A DNA stretch of 64,000 nt from Oscillospiraceae bacterium (GTDB taxonomy: Bacteria > Bacillota > Clostridia > Oscillospirales > Acutalibacteraceae). The notes beneath the pieces were generated by a model. That model worked only from the letters and a program-made list of their open reading frames with translations, was not told the origin of the DNA and ran no database searches. The DNA is taken from NCBI GenBank assembly GCA_015066085.1, contig SVPA01000005.1:27774-91773 (forward strand), read 5' to 3'. The first letter of the stretch is position 1. Every line of letters starts with the position of its first letter. A program made the translations under genes and the position numbers. Of the stretch, positions 11,544-19,363 are shown in pieces.

Positions 11544-12743
11544 ATGGCAAAGGCAAAATTTGAAAGAACTAAGCCCCATGTAAACATTGGTACCATCGGT
11601 CACGTTGACCATGGTAAGACCACCCTCACTGCTGCTATCACTAAGTACCTTTCTCTTAAAGGTCAGGCACAGTTTGAGGACTATGCAAACATCGATAAGG
11701 CTCCCGAAGAGAGAGAGCGTGGTATTACTATCAATACCGCACACGTTGAGTACGAGACCGACGCTCGTCACTATGCTCACGTTGACTGCCCCGGACATGC
11801 TGACTATGTTAAGAACATGATTACCGGTGCTGCTCAGATGGACGGCGCTATCCTCGTTATCGCTTCTACCGACGGACCTATGGCTCAGACCAAGGAGCAC
11901 CTTCTCCTTGCTCGTCAGGTTGGCGTTCCTTACATTGTTGTATTCATGAACAAGACCGACCTCGTTGATGACGAAGAACTTCTCGAACTCGTTGAGATGG
12001 AAATCCGCGAGACTCTTGATTCTTATGAATTCCCCGGCGATGATACTCCTATCATCAAGGGTTCTGCTCATAAGGCACTTATTGCTGACAACGATCCTTC
12101 TCTCCCCGAGTATGCTTGCATTGCTGAGCTTATGGATGCTGTTGACAGCTACATTCCTACTCCCGACCGTAAGGCTGACCTTCCCTTCCTTATGCCTGTT
12201 GAGGACGTTTTCACCATCACCGGACGTGGTACTGTTGCTACCGGCCGTGTTGAGCGTGGACAACTCCGCACTTCTGAAGAAGTTGAAATCATCGGTCTTA
12301 CCGAAGAGCGCGCTAAGACCGTTGTTACCGGTATCGAAATGTTCCGCAAACTCCTCGACTATGCAGAGGCAGGCGACAACATCGGTGCTCTTCTCCGTGG
12401 TATTCAGAGAAACGAGATCGAGCGTGGTCAGGTTCTTTGTAAGCCCGGCTCTGTAAACCCCCACACCAAGTTCCATGGTCAGGTTTACGTTCTTTCTAAA
12501 GATGAAGGCGGCCGTCATACCCCCTTCTTCAACAACTATCGTCCCCAGTTCTACTTCCGTACTACCGACGTTACCGGTGTTATCACCCTTCCCGCAGGCA
12601 CTGAAATGTGCATGCCTGGTGACAACGTAGAAATGGACGTTGAACTCATCACTCCTATCGCTATCGAAGAGGGTCTCCGCTTCGCTATCCGTGAGGGTGG
12701 ACGTACCGTTGGTTCCGGCGTTGTTACCGCTATCAACGAATAA
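11544..12743 (+). CDS. tuf: Elongation factor Tu
   Basis: A 399-residue EF-Tu that delivers aminoacyl-tRNA to the ribosome. G1 [15 protein letters not shown]3 [20 protein letters not shown] and G4 NKTD are present, and the C-terminal barrel ends [17 protein letters not shown]. Strong SD AAGGAGG. It has its own promoter, and a TTCG-loop terminator follows at 12764. Confidence 0.98.
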   Translation: MAKAKFERTKPHVNIGTIGHVDHGKTTLTAAITKYLSLKGQAQFEDYANIDKAPEERERGITINTAHVEYETDARHYAHVDCPGHADYVKNMITGAAQMDGAILVIASTDGPMAQTKEHLLLARQVGVPYIVVFMNKTDLVDDEELLELVEMEIRETLDSYEFPGDDTPIIKGSAHKALIADNDPSLPEYACIAELMDAVDSYIPTPDRKADLPFLMPVEDVFTITGRGTVATGRVERGQLRTSEEVEIIGLTEERAKTVVTGIEMFRKLLDYAEAGDNIGALLRGIQRNEIERGQVLCKPGSVNPHTKFHGQVYVLSKDEGGRHTPFFNNYRPQFYFRTTDVTGVITLPAGTEMCMPGDNVEMDVELITPIAIEEGLRFAIREGGRTVGSGVVTAINE

Positions 12744-12763
12744 TTCATAATCTGAATTAAATT

Positions 12764-12794
12764 AAAGGATGTATCTTCGGATACATCCTTTTTT
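12764..12794 (+). terminator. Terminator after tuf
   Basis: A 12-bp stem with TTCG tetraloop (arms 12764-12775 and 12780-12791) ending in a T run to 12794. It closes the rpoB-tuf region. Confidence 0.92.
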
Positions 12795-12838
12795 GTTTAC
12801 TAAAAGACTAATTTGACAAAAATTTAACAAACAACCTA

Positions 12839-12866
12839 TTGACATTTTTAAAAAACATAATATAAT
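12839..12866 (+). promoter_or_regulatory. SigA-type promoter of serA
   Basis: TTGACA (12839-12844) and TATAAT (12861-12866) with a 16-base spacer, 46 bases before the start codon. Confidence 0.85.
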
Positions 12867-12911
12867 AGTAGTAATAGGCTTTAGTACGCTAAACTCTTTG
12901 GAGGTAAACTT

Positions 12912-14075
12912 ATGTATAATATCAAAACTTATAACAAAATTTCTTCTGTTGCTACTAACGAATTTGACGCAACAAAATATACTATCGGTGATGAAGTAGA
13001 AAATCCCGTTGGTGCAATTGTTCGTTCGGCTGCTCTTCACGAGGTTGAGTTTGATAAATCTCTCCTCGCTATTGCCCGTGCAGGTGCCGGAACTAACAAT
13101 ATTCCTTGCGACCGCTGCGCTGAAGAGGGAATTGTTGTCTTCAATACTCCCGGCGCTAACGCAAACGCCGTTAAGGAACTTGTTATCTGCGGTCTTATGC
13201 TTGCTTCCCGCAAGGTTGCCGCTTCTATTGAGTGGGCAAAAACCTTAAAGGGTAACGGAGACCAGGTTGGTAAAATGGTTGAAAAGGGTAAAGGTAACTT
13301 TGTCGGCCCCGAAATTATGGGCAAAACCCTTGGTGTAGTAGGTCTTGGTGCAATAGGTGTTTTAGTTGCTAATGCTGCTGAAAAACTCGGTATGAAGGTC
13401 TATGGCTATGACCCTTATCTCTCAATTAAAAACGCTTGGAATCTTTCAAGTTCGGTTGTTTACTGTGATGATTTAGCCCAAATTTACGCTAATTGTGACT
13501 ATATTTCTCTTCATATTCCTTGCACAAAGGATACCAAAGGCTTTATAAATAAAGACACCTTTGCTCAAATGAAGGAAGGCGTTAGAATTCTTAACTTTGC
13601 CCGTGGCGAACTCGTTAATTCTGAAGATATGATTGAGGCACTCGGTACCGGTAAGGTTGCTGCCTATGTTGTTGACTTCCCCTGTGACGAAGTTATCGGC
13701 GTAGATGGTGTTACCGCAATTCCTCACCTTGGTGCGTCAACCCCCGAATCTGAAGACAACTGCGCTTATATGGCTGCTCACGAACTTATCGAGTACATCG
13801 AAAACGGTAATATTACTAACTCTGTTAATATGCCTGCCGTTTCAATGGCAAGAACAAGCGATGCCCGTGTTTGCGTAATCCATAAAAATATTCCCGGTAT
13901 AATTTCTGCTATCACTACCGCTCTTGCAGAACAGAATATCAACGTTCATAATATGCAAAATGCTTCTAAGGGCGACTATGCTTATTCTATTTTAGATGTT
14001 GAAACCGTTTTCGACGGCATCGAAGATAAACTTATGGCCGTAGAAGGCATTATTCGCGTTCGCGTTATTAAATAA
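12912..14075 (+). CDS. serA: D-3-phosphoglycerate dehydrogenase with C-terminal ACT domain
   Basis: A 387-residue 2-hydroxyacid dehydrogenase of the SerA type, predicted to oxidise 3-phosphoglycerate with NAD+ at the entry to serine synthesis. The Rossmann glycine motif GLGAIG is near residue 142, the catalytic Arg in NFARGELV and the His in IPHLGASTPE are present. The last ~70 residues (ARVCVIHKNIPGIISAI onward) form an ACT domain, which in this family usually senses serine. No serC or serB lies nearby, so serine biosynthesis rests on homology alone. SD GGAGG. It has its own promoter and is followed by the ilvA T-box promoter. Confidence 0.88.
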   Translation: MYNIKTYNKISSVATNEFDATKYTIGDEVENPVGAIVRSAALHEVEFDKSLLAIARAGAGTNNIPCDRCAEEGIVVFNTPGANANAVKELVICGLMLASRKVAASIEWAKTLKGNGDQVGKMVEKGKGNFVGPEIMGKTLGVVGLGAIGVLVANAAEKLGMKVYGYDPYLSIKNAWNLSSSVVYCDDLAQIYANCDYISLHIPCTKDTKGFINKDTFAQMKEGVRILNFARGELVNSEDMIEALGTGKVAAYVVDFPCDEVIGVDGVTAIPHLGASTPESEDNCAYMAAHELIEYIENGNITNSVNMPAVSMARTSDARVCVIHKNIPGIISAITTALAEQNINVHNMQNASKGDYAYSILDVETVFDGIEDKLMAVEGIIRVRVIK

Positions 14076-14078
14076 TTA

Positions 14079-14106
14079 TTGACAAAATTTTTAATAGTGG
14101 TATAAT
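14079..14106 (+). promoter_or_regulatory. SigA-type promoter of the T-box/ilvA transcript
   Basis: TTGACA (14079-14084), 16-base spacer, TATAAT (14101-14106). It begins four bases after the serA stop, so ilvA-ridA is a separate transcript. Confidence 0.88.
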
Positions 14107-14370
14107 TTATAAAAACATTGATAGGGACAGTTGTGTTTATCTGATTTTCAGAGAGTTGCCGTTTGGTGAAAGGCAATAAGAGGAAAACATAAAAATCACC
14201 CTTGAGTTGAAAGCCTAACCCCGAAAGGGCTTTAAGCAATCCGTAAACCTGCGTTAAAGGGAAACCGCATAATAAGGTGCGGAAAGTGGTCGTAAAGCGG
14301 CAATTAGAGTGGTACCACGGAGATTTAATTTCTTCGCCTCTATGTTTTTCATAGAGGCGTTATTTTTTTT
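14107..14370 (+). promoter_or_regulatory. T-box riboswitch, isoleucine specifier
   Basis: A classical T-box leader. Stem I has the AGAGAG bulge and GGTGAAA distal loop (near 14150-14170). The specifier reads ATC at 14195-14197, followed by ACCCTTGAGTTG as in other T-boxes, so it matches tRNA-Ile(GAU). Stem III is CCGCA...TGCGG. The T-box itself, AATTAGAGTGGTACCACGG, is at 14302-14320, and its TGGT bulge fits a tRNA ending in ACCA. The competing terminator is a 10-bp stem (14335-14344 with 14350-14359) plus a T tract to 14370. Uncharged tRNA-Ile should favour read-through into ilvA. Confidence 0.95.
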
Positions 14371-14381
14371 GGAGGATTTAT

Positions 14382-15575
14382 ATGATTACTCTTGACAAGG
14401 TTTATCACGCGGCTCATGTTTTAAAAGATGTTGTGCGTCATACCGACCTTATAAAAGCACCCGCCATAAAAGAAGGAGTAGATATTTGGCTTAAACCCGA
14501 AAATCTTCAGGTTACGGGTTCTTTCAAGGTGCGTGGTTCAGGCTATATGATAAGTCAACTGTCTGCCGAAGAAAAAGAAAAAGGAGTTATTGCCTGTTCT
14601 GCGGGAAACCACGCCCAAGGCGTTGCGCTTGCCGCTACAAAATACGGAATAAAATCGGTTATCTGTCTGCCCGATGGTGCTCCTATTTCCAAGGTCGAGG
14701 CAACTAAAGGCTATGGTGCCGAAGTTGTAATGGTGGAGGGCGTTTATGATGACGCCTATGCCGAGGCTATCCGCCTTCGTGACGAAAAGGGCTATACCTT
14801 TATTCATCCCTTTGACGCTGATAATGTTATTGCAGGACAGGGAACTATCGGCCTTGAAATTATGAATGAAATGCCCGATGTTGACGCAATTTTTGTCCCC
14901 ATCGGAGGGGGCGGACTAATTTCCGGCGTTGCCCTTGCTGCCAAAAAACTTAACCCCAATGTTAAGGTTTACGGCGTTCAGGCCGCCGGTGCTCCAAGCA
15001 TGTTTAACTCAATTAAAGACGACAAGATTATGCGTCTTGAAAGCGTTTCTACAATCGCCGACGGAATAGCCGTTAAAGAGCCCGGAGAGAACACCTTTAA
15101 CTATGTTAAAGAGTTTGTTGATGAAATTGTAACCGTTACCGAAGATGAAATCGCAACCGCAATTTTAACCCTTATTGAACAACACAAAATGATTGCCGAG
15201 GGTGCAGGTGCGGTTTCTGTTGCCGCCGCAATGTTTGATAAGGTAGATATTAAGGGCAAAAAGGTTGTTTGTATTGTTTCGGGTGGTAATATTGATGTTA
15301 CTATTTTAAGCCGAGTAATCAAGCGCGGACTTTCCCGTTCGGGCAGAAACTGCAGCCTTCTTGTAGAACTTGTTGATAAACCGGGCCAACTTAAAGGCGT
15401 TTCAAATATTATTGCCGACAAGGGCGGTAATGTTATCTCGGTTCATCACGAAAGGGCAGGGGAAGGCTCGGATATTAACGGCTGTTACCTTAGAATTGTT
15501 CTTGAAACCCGTAATTTTGAGCATATTAAAGAAATTACCGACGCCCTAACAAACGCTGGTTATAAACTGGTATAA
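14382..15575 (+). CDS. ilvA: Threonine ammonia-lyase (threonine dehydratase)
   Basis: A 397-residue PLP enzyme that converts threonine to 2-oxobutanoate and ammonia, the first committed step to isoleucine. The PLP lysine is Lys49 in SFKVRGS, and the phosphate-binding loop is GGGGLISG near residue 180. A single C-terminal ACT domain (from about residue 325, NCSLLVELVDKPGQLKG) gives the ~400-residue architecture often labelled catabolic, unlike the longer two-ACT-like IlvA of enterobacteria. The isoleucine T-box upstream argues for a biosynthetic role. SD GGAGGA. ridA follows after 61 bases. Confidence 0.93.
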   Translation: MITLDKVYHAAHVLKDVVRHTDLIKAPAIKEGVDIWLKPENLQVTGSFKVRGSGYMISQLSAEEKEKGVIACSAGNHAQGVALAATKYGIKSVICLPDGAPISKVEATKGYGAEVVMVEGVYDDAYAEAIRLRDEKGYTFIHPFDADNVIAGQGTIGLEIMNEMPDVDAIFVPIGGGGLISGVALAAKKLNPNVKVYGVQAAGAPSMFNSIKDDKIMRLESVSTIADGIAVKEPGENTFNYVKEFVDEIVTVTEDEIATAILTLIEQHKMIAEGAGAVSVAAAMFDKVDIKGKKVVCIVSGGNIDVTILSRVIKRGLSRSGRNCSLLVELVDKPGQLKGVSNIIADKGGNVISVHHERAGEGSDINGCYLRIVLETRNFEHIKEITDALTNAGYKLV

Positions 15576-15579
15576 TGTA

Positions 15580-15603
15580 GGGCGCGACGTCCTCGACGCG
15601 CCG
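15580..15603. repeat. Short GC-rich palindromic element between ilvA and ridA
   Basis: GGCGCG (15581-15586) and CGCGCC (15597-15602) form an inverted repeat around a 10-nt centre, in a unit reading TAGGGCGCGACGTCCTCGAC, much richer in G+C than its surroundings. It resembles short dispersed palindromes seen in many gut Firmicutes. No second copy was noticed in this window. Confidence 0.5.
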
Positions 15604-15636
15604 TCTTAAATTCCTCTAAATTTAAAGGAGAATACT

Positions 15637-16011
15637 ATGAGCGAAAAAATATATACTAAAAACGCCCCCGAAGCAATCGGTCCTTACTCTCAAGCCGTAA
15701 AGGTTGGGAATTTGGTCTTTACCTCGGGACAAATTGCAATCAACCCCAAAACAGGAAATGTTGAAGCCGAAACAATCGAAGACCAAACCGAACAGGTTTG
15801 CAAAAATCTGTGTGAGGTTCTAAAAGCCGCAGGAACCGATATTACAAAGGCTATTAAAACCGTTTGTTTTTTATCCGATATGGACAATTTTGCAAAATTT
15901 AACGAAGTTTACGGTAAATATTTTACCGCAAAACCTGCCCGTTCTTGTGTTGCGGTTAAAACTTTACCTAAAAACGTTTTAGTAGAAGTAGACGTTATAG
16001 CAGAATTATAA
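15637..16011 (+). CDS. ridA: RidA family enamine/imine deaminase
   Basis: A 124-residue RidA (YjgF/YER057c) protein that hydrolyses reactive enamines such as 2-aminoacrylate and 2-aminocrotonate released by PLP dehydratases. The family features GPYSQAVKVGNLVFTSGQIA near the N-terminus, the substrate-binding Arg in PARSCVAV and the terminal VEVDVIAEL with its Glu are all present, which is the active RidA-type signature. SD AAAGGAG. Placement right after ilvA, with no promoter between, fits detoxification of the IlvA intermediate. A bidirectional terminator follows. Confidence 0.94.
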   Translation: MSEKIYTKNAPEAIGPYSQAVKVGNLVFTSGQIAINPKTGNVEAETIEDQTEQVCKNLCEVLKAAGTDITKAIKTVCFLSDMDNFAKFNEVYGKYFTAKPARSCVAVKTLPKNVLVEVDVIAEL

Positions 16012-16016
16012 AAAAT

Positions 16017-16048
16017 AAAAAGGTAAGCACATTGTGCTTACCTTTTTA
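16017..16048. terminator. Bidirectional terminator between ridA and aroF
   Basis: Arms AGGTAAGCAC (16021-16030) and GTGCTTACCT (16034-16043) with an ATT loop, flanked by an A run on the left and a T run on the right, so it can stop transcription from both convergent sides. Confidence 0.9.
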
Positions 16049-16051
16049 TTT

Positions 16052-17092
16052 TTATAGTGTATCTGCAATATCTAAAACTAACTTTTCGGTCTTTTCAAAG
16101 CCAAGGCAAGGGTCGGTAATGGATTTACCGTAAACACCATCGCCAATTTTTTGGCAACCGTCCTCAATATAACTTTCAATCATAAGTCCCTTGACCATTG
16201 TCTTAATATCAGCACAGTGGCGCATACTGTGTAACACTTCTTTAGAAATTCTAATTTGTTCAAGGTATTGTTTGTTGGAGTTGGAATGGTTGGTGTCAAC
16301 AATAACGCCCATATTTTTAAGACCCTTCTCATTATAGGAGTTATAAAGCCTAATAAGGTCTTCGTAGTGATAGTTTGGAATAGCCTGTCCGTGCTTGTTT
16401 ACCGAGCCTCGAAGTATAGCGTGGGCAAGGGGGTTTCCGCTTGTCGTTACCTCCCAACCGCGATATATAAAATCGTGGGAGTGCTGTGCGGCGGTTATAG
16501 AGTTTAGCATAACCGAAAAGTCGCCACTTGTCGGGTTTTTCATTCCAACCGGAACTACCATTCCGCTTGAAACAAGGCGGTGTTGCTGATTTTCAACCGA
16601 ACGAGCACCAATCGCAACGTACCCTAGCAAATCGTCAAGATAACGGTAGTTTTCGGGGTAAAGCATTTCGTCCGCACAGGAAAAACCTGTTTCTTCAATA
16701 ACCCTTGTGTGAAGGTTTCTAATAGCAAGTAAACCTTTAAGCATATCGGGCTTTTCGGTGGGGTCGGGCTGATGAATCATTCCCTTATAACCCTCGCCCG
16801 TTGTGCGAGGTTTGTTGGTATAAATTCTCGGAATAATAAGTATTTTGTCTTTAACCTTTTCCTCTAAAACTTTAAGGCGGTAAACATAGTCCATTACCGA
16901 CTCTTCGCAGTCGGCAGAACACGGGCCTATTATAAGAACAAACTTATCACTCTGCCCCGTAAAAATCTTTCTGATTTGAGCGTCCCGTTTTTCCTTGTTT
17001 TCCGCAACTTGTGGTTTTAGCGGATATTGCTCTTTAATTTCTCTTGGAATAGGGAGTTTTTGATGAAATATCATTGACATAAATAACACCAT
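16052..17092 (-). CDS. aroF: 3-deoxy-7-phosphoheptulonate synthase (class I DAHP synthase)
   Basis: A 346-residue AroF/G/H-type enzyme that condenses phosphoenolpyruvate with erythrose 4-phosphate to start the shikimate pathway. Family motifs are present: IIGPCSAD near residue 55, PRTTGEGYKG, the metal/substrate region GARSVENQQHR, GMKNPTSGD, and DTNHSNSNK. The start is uncertain: ATG at 17092 has no SD, and Met5 and Met7 (17080, 17074) are alternatives. The likely transcript start near 17104 leaves a leader of only about a dozen bases, so translation may be near-leaderless. No other aromatic amino acid gene lies nearby. Confidence 0.93.
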   Translation of the reverse strand: MVLFMSMIFHQKLPIPREIKEQYPLKPQVAENKEKRDAQIRKIFTGQSDKFVLIIGPCSADCEESVMDYVYRLKVLEEKVKDKILIIPRIYTNKPRTTGEGYKGMIHQPDPTEKPDMLKGLLAIRNLHTRVIEETGFSCADEMLYPENYRYLDDLLGYVAIGARSVENQQHRLVSSGMVVPVGMKNPTSGDFSVMLNSITAAQHSHDFIYRGWEVTTSGNPLAHAILRGSVNKHGQAIPNYHYEDLIRLYNSYNEKGLKNMGVIVDTNHSNSNKQYLEQIRISKEVLHSMRHCADIKTMVKGLMIESYIEDGCQKIGDGVYGKSITDPCLGFEKTEKLVLDIADTL

Positions 17093-17111
17093 GCTAAATA
17101 TTTTTTTGCAT

Positions 17112-17120
17112 ATTATACCA
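17112..17120 (-). promoter_or_regulatory. Extended -10 promoter of the DAHP synthase gene
   Basis: On the minus strand, TGGTATAAT (17120-17112) is an extended -10 element. No good -35 is present at the usual distance. It is divergent from the purE promoter. Confidence 0.6.
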
Positions 17121-17199
17121 TACTTTTGTCTTTTTTAAAAGTATATTTTAATATACTGCCAAAAAGTAGGTAAAGGTATTTTTTTCGAGGTTATTTTTC

Positions 17200-17228
17200 T
17201 TGACCTTTTCTTCTCAAAATGTTACAAT
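17200..17228 (+). promoter_or_regulatory. SigA-type promoter of the purine operon
   Basis: TTGACC (17200-17205), 17-base spacer, TACAAT (17223-17228). The transcript would start near 17235 and contain the ZTP riboswitch. The rest of the 317-base gap back to 17093 is A/T-rich and holds only the divergent DAHP synthase promoter. Confidence 0.75.
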
Positions 17229-17280
17229 ATACAATGTGTTAGTATTATATATTTATAATACACTTTATGTGCAATTTAGG

Positions 17281-17389
17281 GCTTTTGTAACTGACGGATA
17301 AGTGGATTACCACATGGGAACAAAAGCACCGTATAGTGTCGACCGTCTGGGCAGTTCAACCTTACCTAAAAGGTCGAACTGCCTTTATG
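17281..17389 (+). promoter_or_regulatory. ZTP (pfl) riboswitch with terminator
   Basis: Matches the pfl architecture. P1 is GCTTTTGT (17281-17288) with ACAAAAGC (17320-17327). P2 is GTGG (17302-17305) with CCAC (17310-17313). After a spacer comes the conserved CCGTCTGGGCA (17343-17353), whose CCGTC can pair with GACGG (17293-17297) as the pseudoknot. A terminator hairpin (GGCAGTTC 17350-17357 with GAACTGCC 17376-17383, plus an inner ACCTT/AAGGT) overlaps the GGGCA end, so ZMP/ZTP binding should block it and turn on the purine operon. The T tract is short, so control may be leaky. Confidence 0.92.
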
Positions 17390-17409
17390 CTTATTAGGAG
17401 GAATCTTTT

Positions 17410-17898
17410 ATGAAAAAAGTTGGAATTATTATGGGTAGTGACAGCGACCTTCCGGTTGTTGAAAAAGCGATTAATGTCCTTCGTGATTTTGAAATTCCCT
17501 TTGAAGTGCATATCTACTCGGCTCACAGAACTCCCGAGCAAGCAAGAGAGTTTGCCAGAAATGCTCGTAAAAACGGCTTTGGCGTTCTAATCTGTGCCGC
17601 CGGAATGGCAGCCCATCTTGCCGGGGCTATTGCCGCAAACACAACAATTCCCGTAATCGGAATCCCCATTAAGTCTTCCCTTGACGGCCTTGATGCTCTT
17701 CTTTCTACCGTTCAAATGCCTTCGGGAATTCCCGTTGCAACCGTCGCAATAAACGGAGCAGCAAATGCCGCTTTTCTGGCTGCCGAAATAATTAGTCTGT
17801 CTGACGACGGCCTTGCCGCTAAACTTGAAGCAAGAAGAAAGGCCGATGCCGACGCCGTTTTAGAAAAAGACTCAAAAGTTTCTAATCAGTATAAATAA
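17410..17898 (+). CDS. purE: N5-carboxyaminoimidazole ribonucleotide mutase
   Basis: A 162-residue PurE. It carries GSDSDLP (residues 9-15) and SAHRTP with the catalytic His, plus GMAAHLAGAIAA. Class I enzymes interconvert N5-CAIR and CAIR and depend on PurK. No purK is in the window, so either PurK is encoded elsewhere or this enzyme carboxylates AIR directly; the class cannot be fixed by eye. First gene of the purine operon, directly behind the ZTP riboswitch, SD AGGAGGA. Confidence 0.95.
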   Translation: MKKVGIIMGSDSDLPVVEKAINVLRDFEIPFEVHIYSAHRTPEQAREFARNARKNGFGVLICAAGMAAHLAGAIAANTTIPVIGIPIKSSLDGLDALLSTVQMPSGIPVATVAINGAANAAFLAAEIISLSDDGLAAKLEARRKADADAVLEKDSKVSNQYK

Positions 17899-17933
17899 TT
17901 CTTTTTAAACAGCTTTTTTTACAGGAGGTTTTT

Positions 17934-19358
17934 ATGGGAGGCTTTTTTGGAGTAGTTTCAAAAAATGACGCTATAGAAGATGTATTTTTTGGAACCGACT
18001 ATCATTCCCATCTGGGCACTCGCCGTGCAGGTATTGCGGCGTATGACCAAGAACTTGGTATGCAACGAAAAATTCACAGCATACAAAATTCGCCCTTTCG
18101 AACAAAGTTTGAACATATCTTTGAAGAAGCCAAAGGTAATGCGGCTATTGGCTGTATAAGTGACTATGACCCGCAACCCTTGCTTGTCCGTTCAAGAAAT
18201 GGAAGTTATGCAATCTGTTTTGTCGGAGCAATAAATAATGCGGAGGAACTGATAAATCGCTATCTTTCGGATAACAGCGGTCAGTTTCTTTCGATGAACG
18301 GCGGAGGAATAAATAATACCGAACTCGTTGCCGCTCTTATAAACCAAAAGGAAAGTTTCGTTGAAGGAATCCGCTTTGCTCAAGAACAGATAGACGGCTC
18401 GGCTTCAATTCTTATTCTAACCGAAAAAGGAAAAATAATAGCCGCCAGAGATAAACTCGGAAGACTGCCTATGCTTATAGGCAAAAGGGAAGACGGATTT
18501 TGTGTTTCCTTTGAATCTTTCGCCTATCAGAAACTCGAATTTGAAGACTTTAAGGAACTCGGCCCCGCCGAAATAGTAAAAATTTCGGCTGACGACTGTA
18601 AGGTTTTAAGTGAGCCTCAAAAAGAAATGAGAATTTGTTCTTTTCTTTGGAGTTACTACGGCTACCCAACCTCTTCCTACGAAGGCGTGAATGTTGAGGT
18701 TATGCGAATGAAAAACGGTGAAATCCTTGCCGAAAACGATAAAAAGAATGGTGTAGCTCAAGAAATCGACTCGGTTGCTGGTGTTCCCGATTCGGGCGTA
18801 CCTCACGCAATTGGCTACGCTAATAATTCTAAATCTCCATATGCTCGTCCCTTTATTAAATATACGCCAACCTGGTCGCGTAGCTTTACCCCTAATAAGC
18901 AAACCGAACGCGCCAAGGTTGCTAAAATGAAACAGGTTCCCGTACCTGAACTCATTAAGGACAAAAAACTTCTCTTTGTCGACGACTCTATCGTTCGCGG
19001 AACTCAACTTAAAGAAACGGTTGATTTTCTTTATAACAACGGTGCAAAAGAGGTTCATATCCGTTCGGCTTGTCCGCCAATTATGTTTAGTTGTAAATAT
19101 CTGAACTTCTCTCGTACAAACAGCGACTTAGACCTGATAGCGAGAAAAACTATTTTGGAACTTGAGGGTGAAGAGGGCGCTAAACATATAAACGAATATA
19201 TCGACGCTTCTACCGAAAGAGGTAAAAGGCTTCGCGATACTATCGCTAAAAAAATGAACTTTACTTCGCTTGAATTTCAGTCACTCGACGGAATAATTAA
19301 AGCAATAGGTTTAGAGCCTTGCAAACTATGCACCTACTGCTGGAACGGAAAGGAATAA
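17934..19358 (+). CDS. purF: PurF-like amidophosphoribosyltransferase with degenerate glutaminase domain
   Basis: A 474-residue PurF homologue, expected to make phosphoribosylamine from PRPP. The C-terminal phosphoribosyltransferase domain is intact: the PRPP loop FVDDSIVRGT is at 348-357, and cysteines 235, 387 and 463/466/469 fit the Fe-S ligand positions known for the B. subtilis enzyme. The N-terminal glutaminase domain is not canonical. The protein begins MGGFFGVVSK, so the Cys nucleophile after Met1 is a Gly. The RYST, HNGN and SDTE-type segments read GCISDYDPQPLL, FVGAINNAEE and INNTELV. The start is firm (ACAGGAGG, five bases, ATG). It may use free ammonia or a partner glutaminase. 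Confidence 0.88.
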   Translation: MGGFFGVVSKNDAIEDVFFGTDYHSHLGTRRAGIAAYDQELGMQRKIHSIQNSPFRTKFEHIFEEAKGNAAIGCISDYDPQPLLVRSRNGSYAICFVGAINNAEELINRYLSDNSGQFLSMNGGGINNTELVAALINQKESFVEGIRFAQEQIDGSASILILTEKGKIIAARDKLGRLPMLIGKREDGFCVSFESFAYQKLEFEDFKELGPAEIVKISADDCKVLSEPQKEMRICSFLWSYYGYPTSSYEGVNVEVMRMKNGEILAENDKKNGVAQEIDSVAGVPDSGVPHAIGYANNSKSPYARPFIKYTPTWSRSFTPNKQTERAKVAKMKQVPVPELIKDKKLLFVDDSIVRGTQLKETVDFLYNNGAKEVHIRSACPPIMFSCKYLNFSRTNSDLDLIARKTILELEGEEGAKHINEYIDASTERGKRLRDTIAKKMNFTSLEFQSLDGIIKAIGLEPCKLCTYCWNGKE

Positions 19359-19363
19359 ACATT

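Noticed and set aside
17900..17960. Alternative purF start or frameshift that would restore an N-terminal cysteine
   Set aside because: The SD-ATG arrangement at 17921-17936 is clear, no Cys codon occurs in frame near it, and the other glutaminase motifs are also lost.
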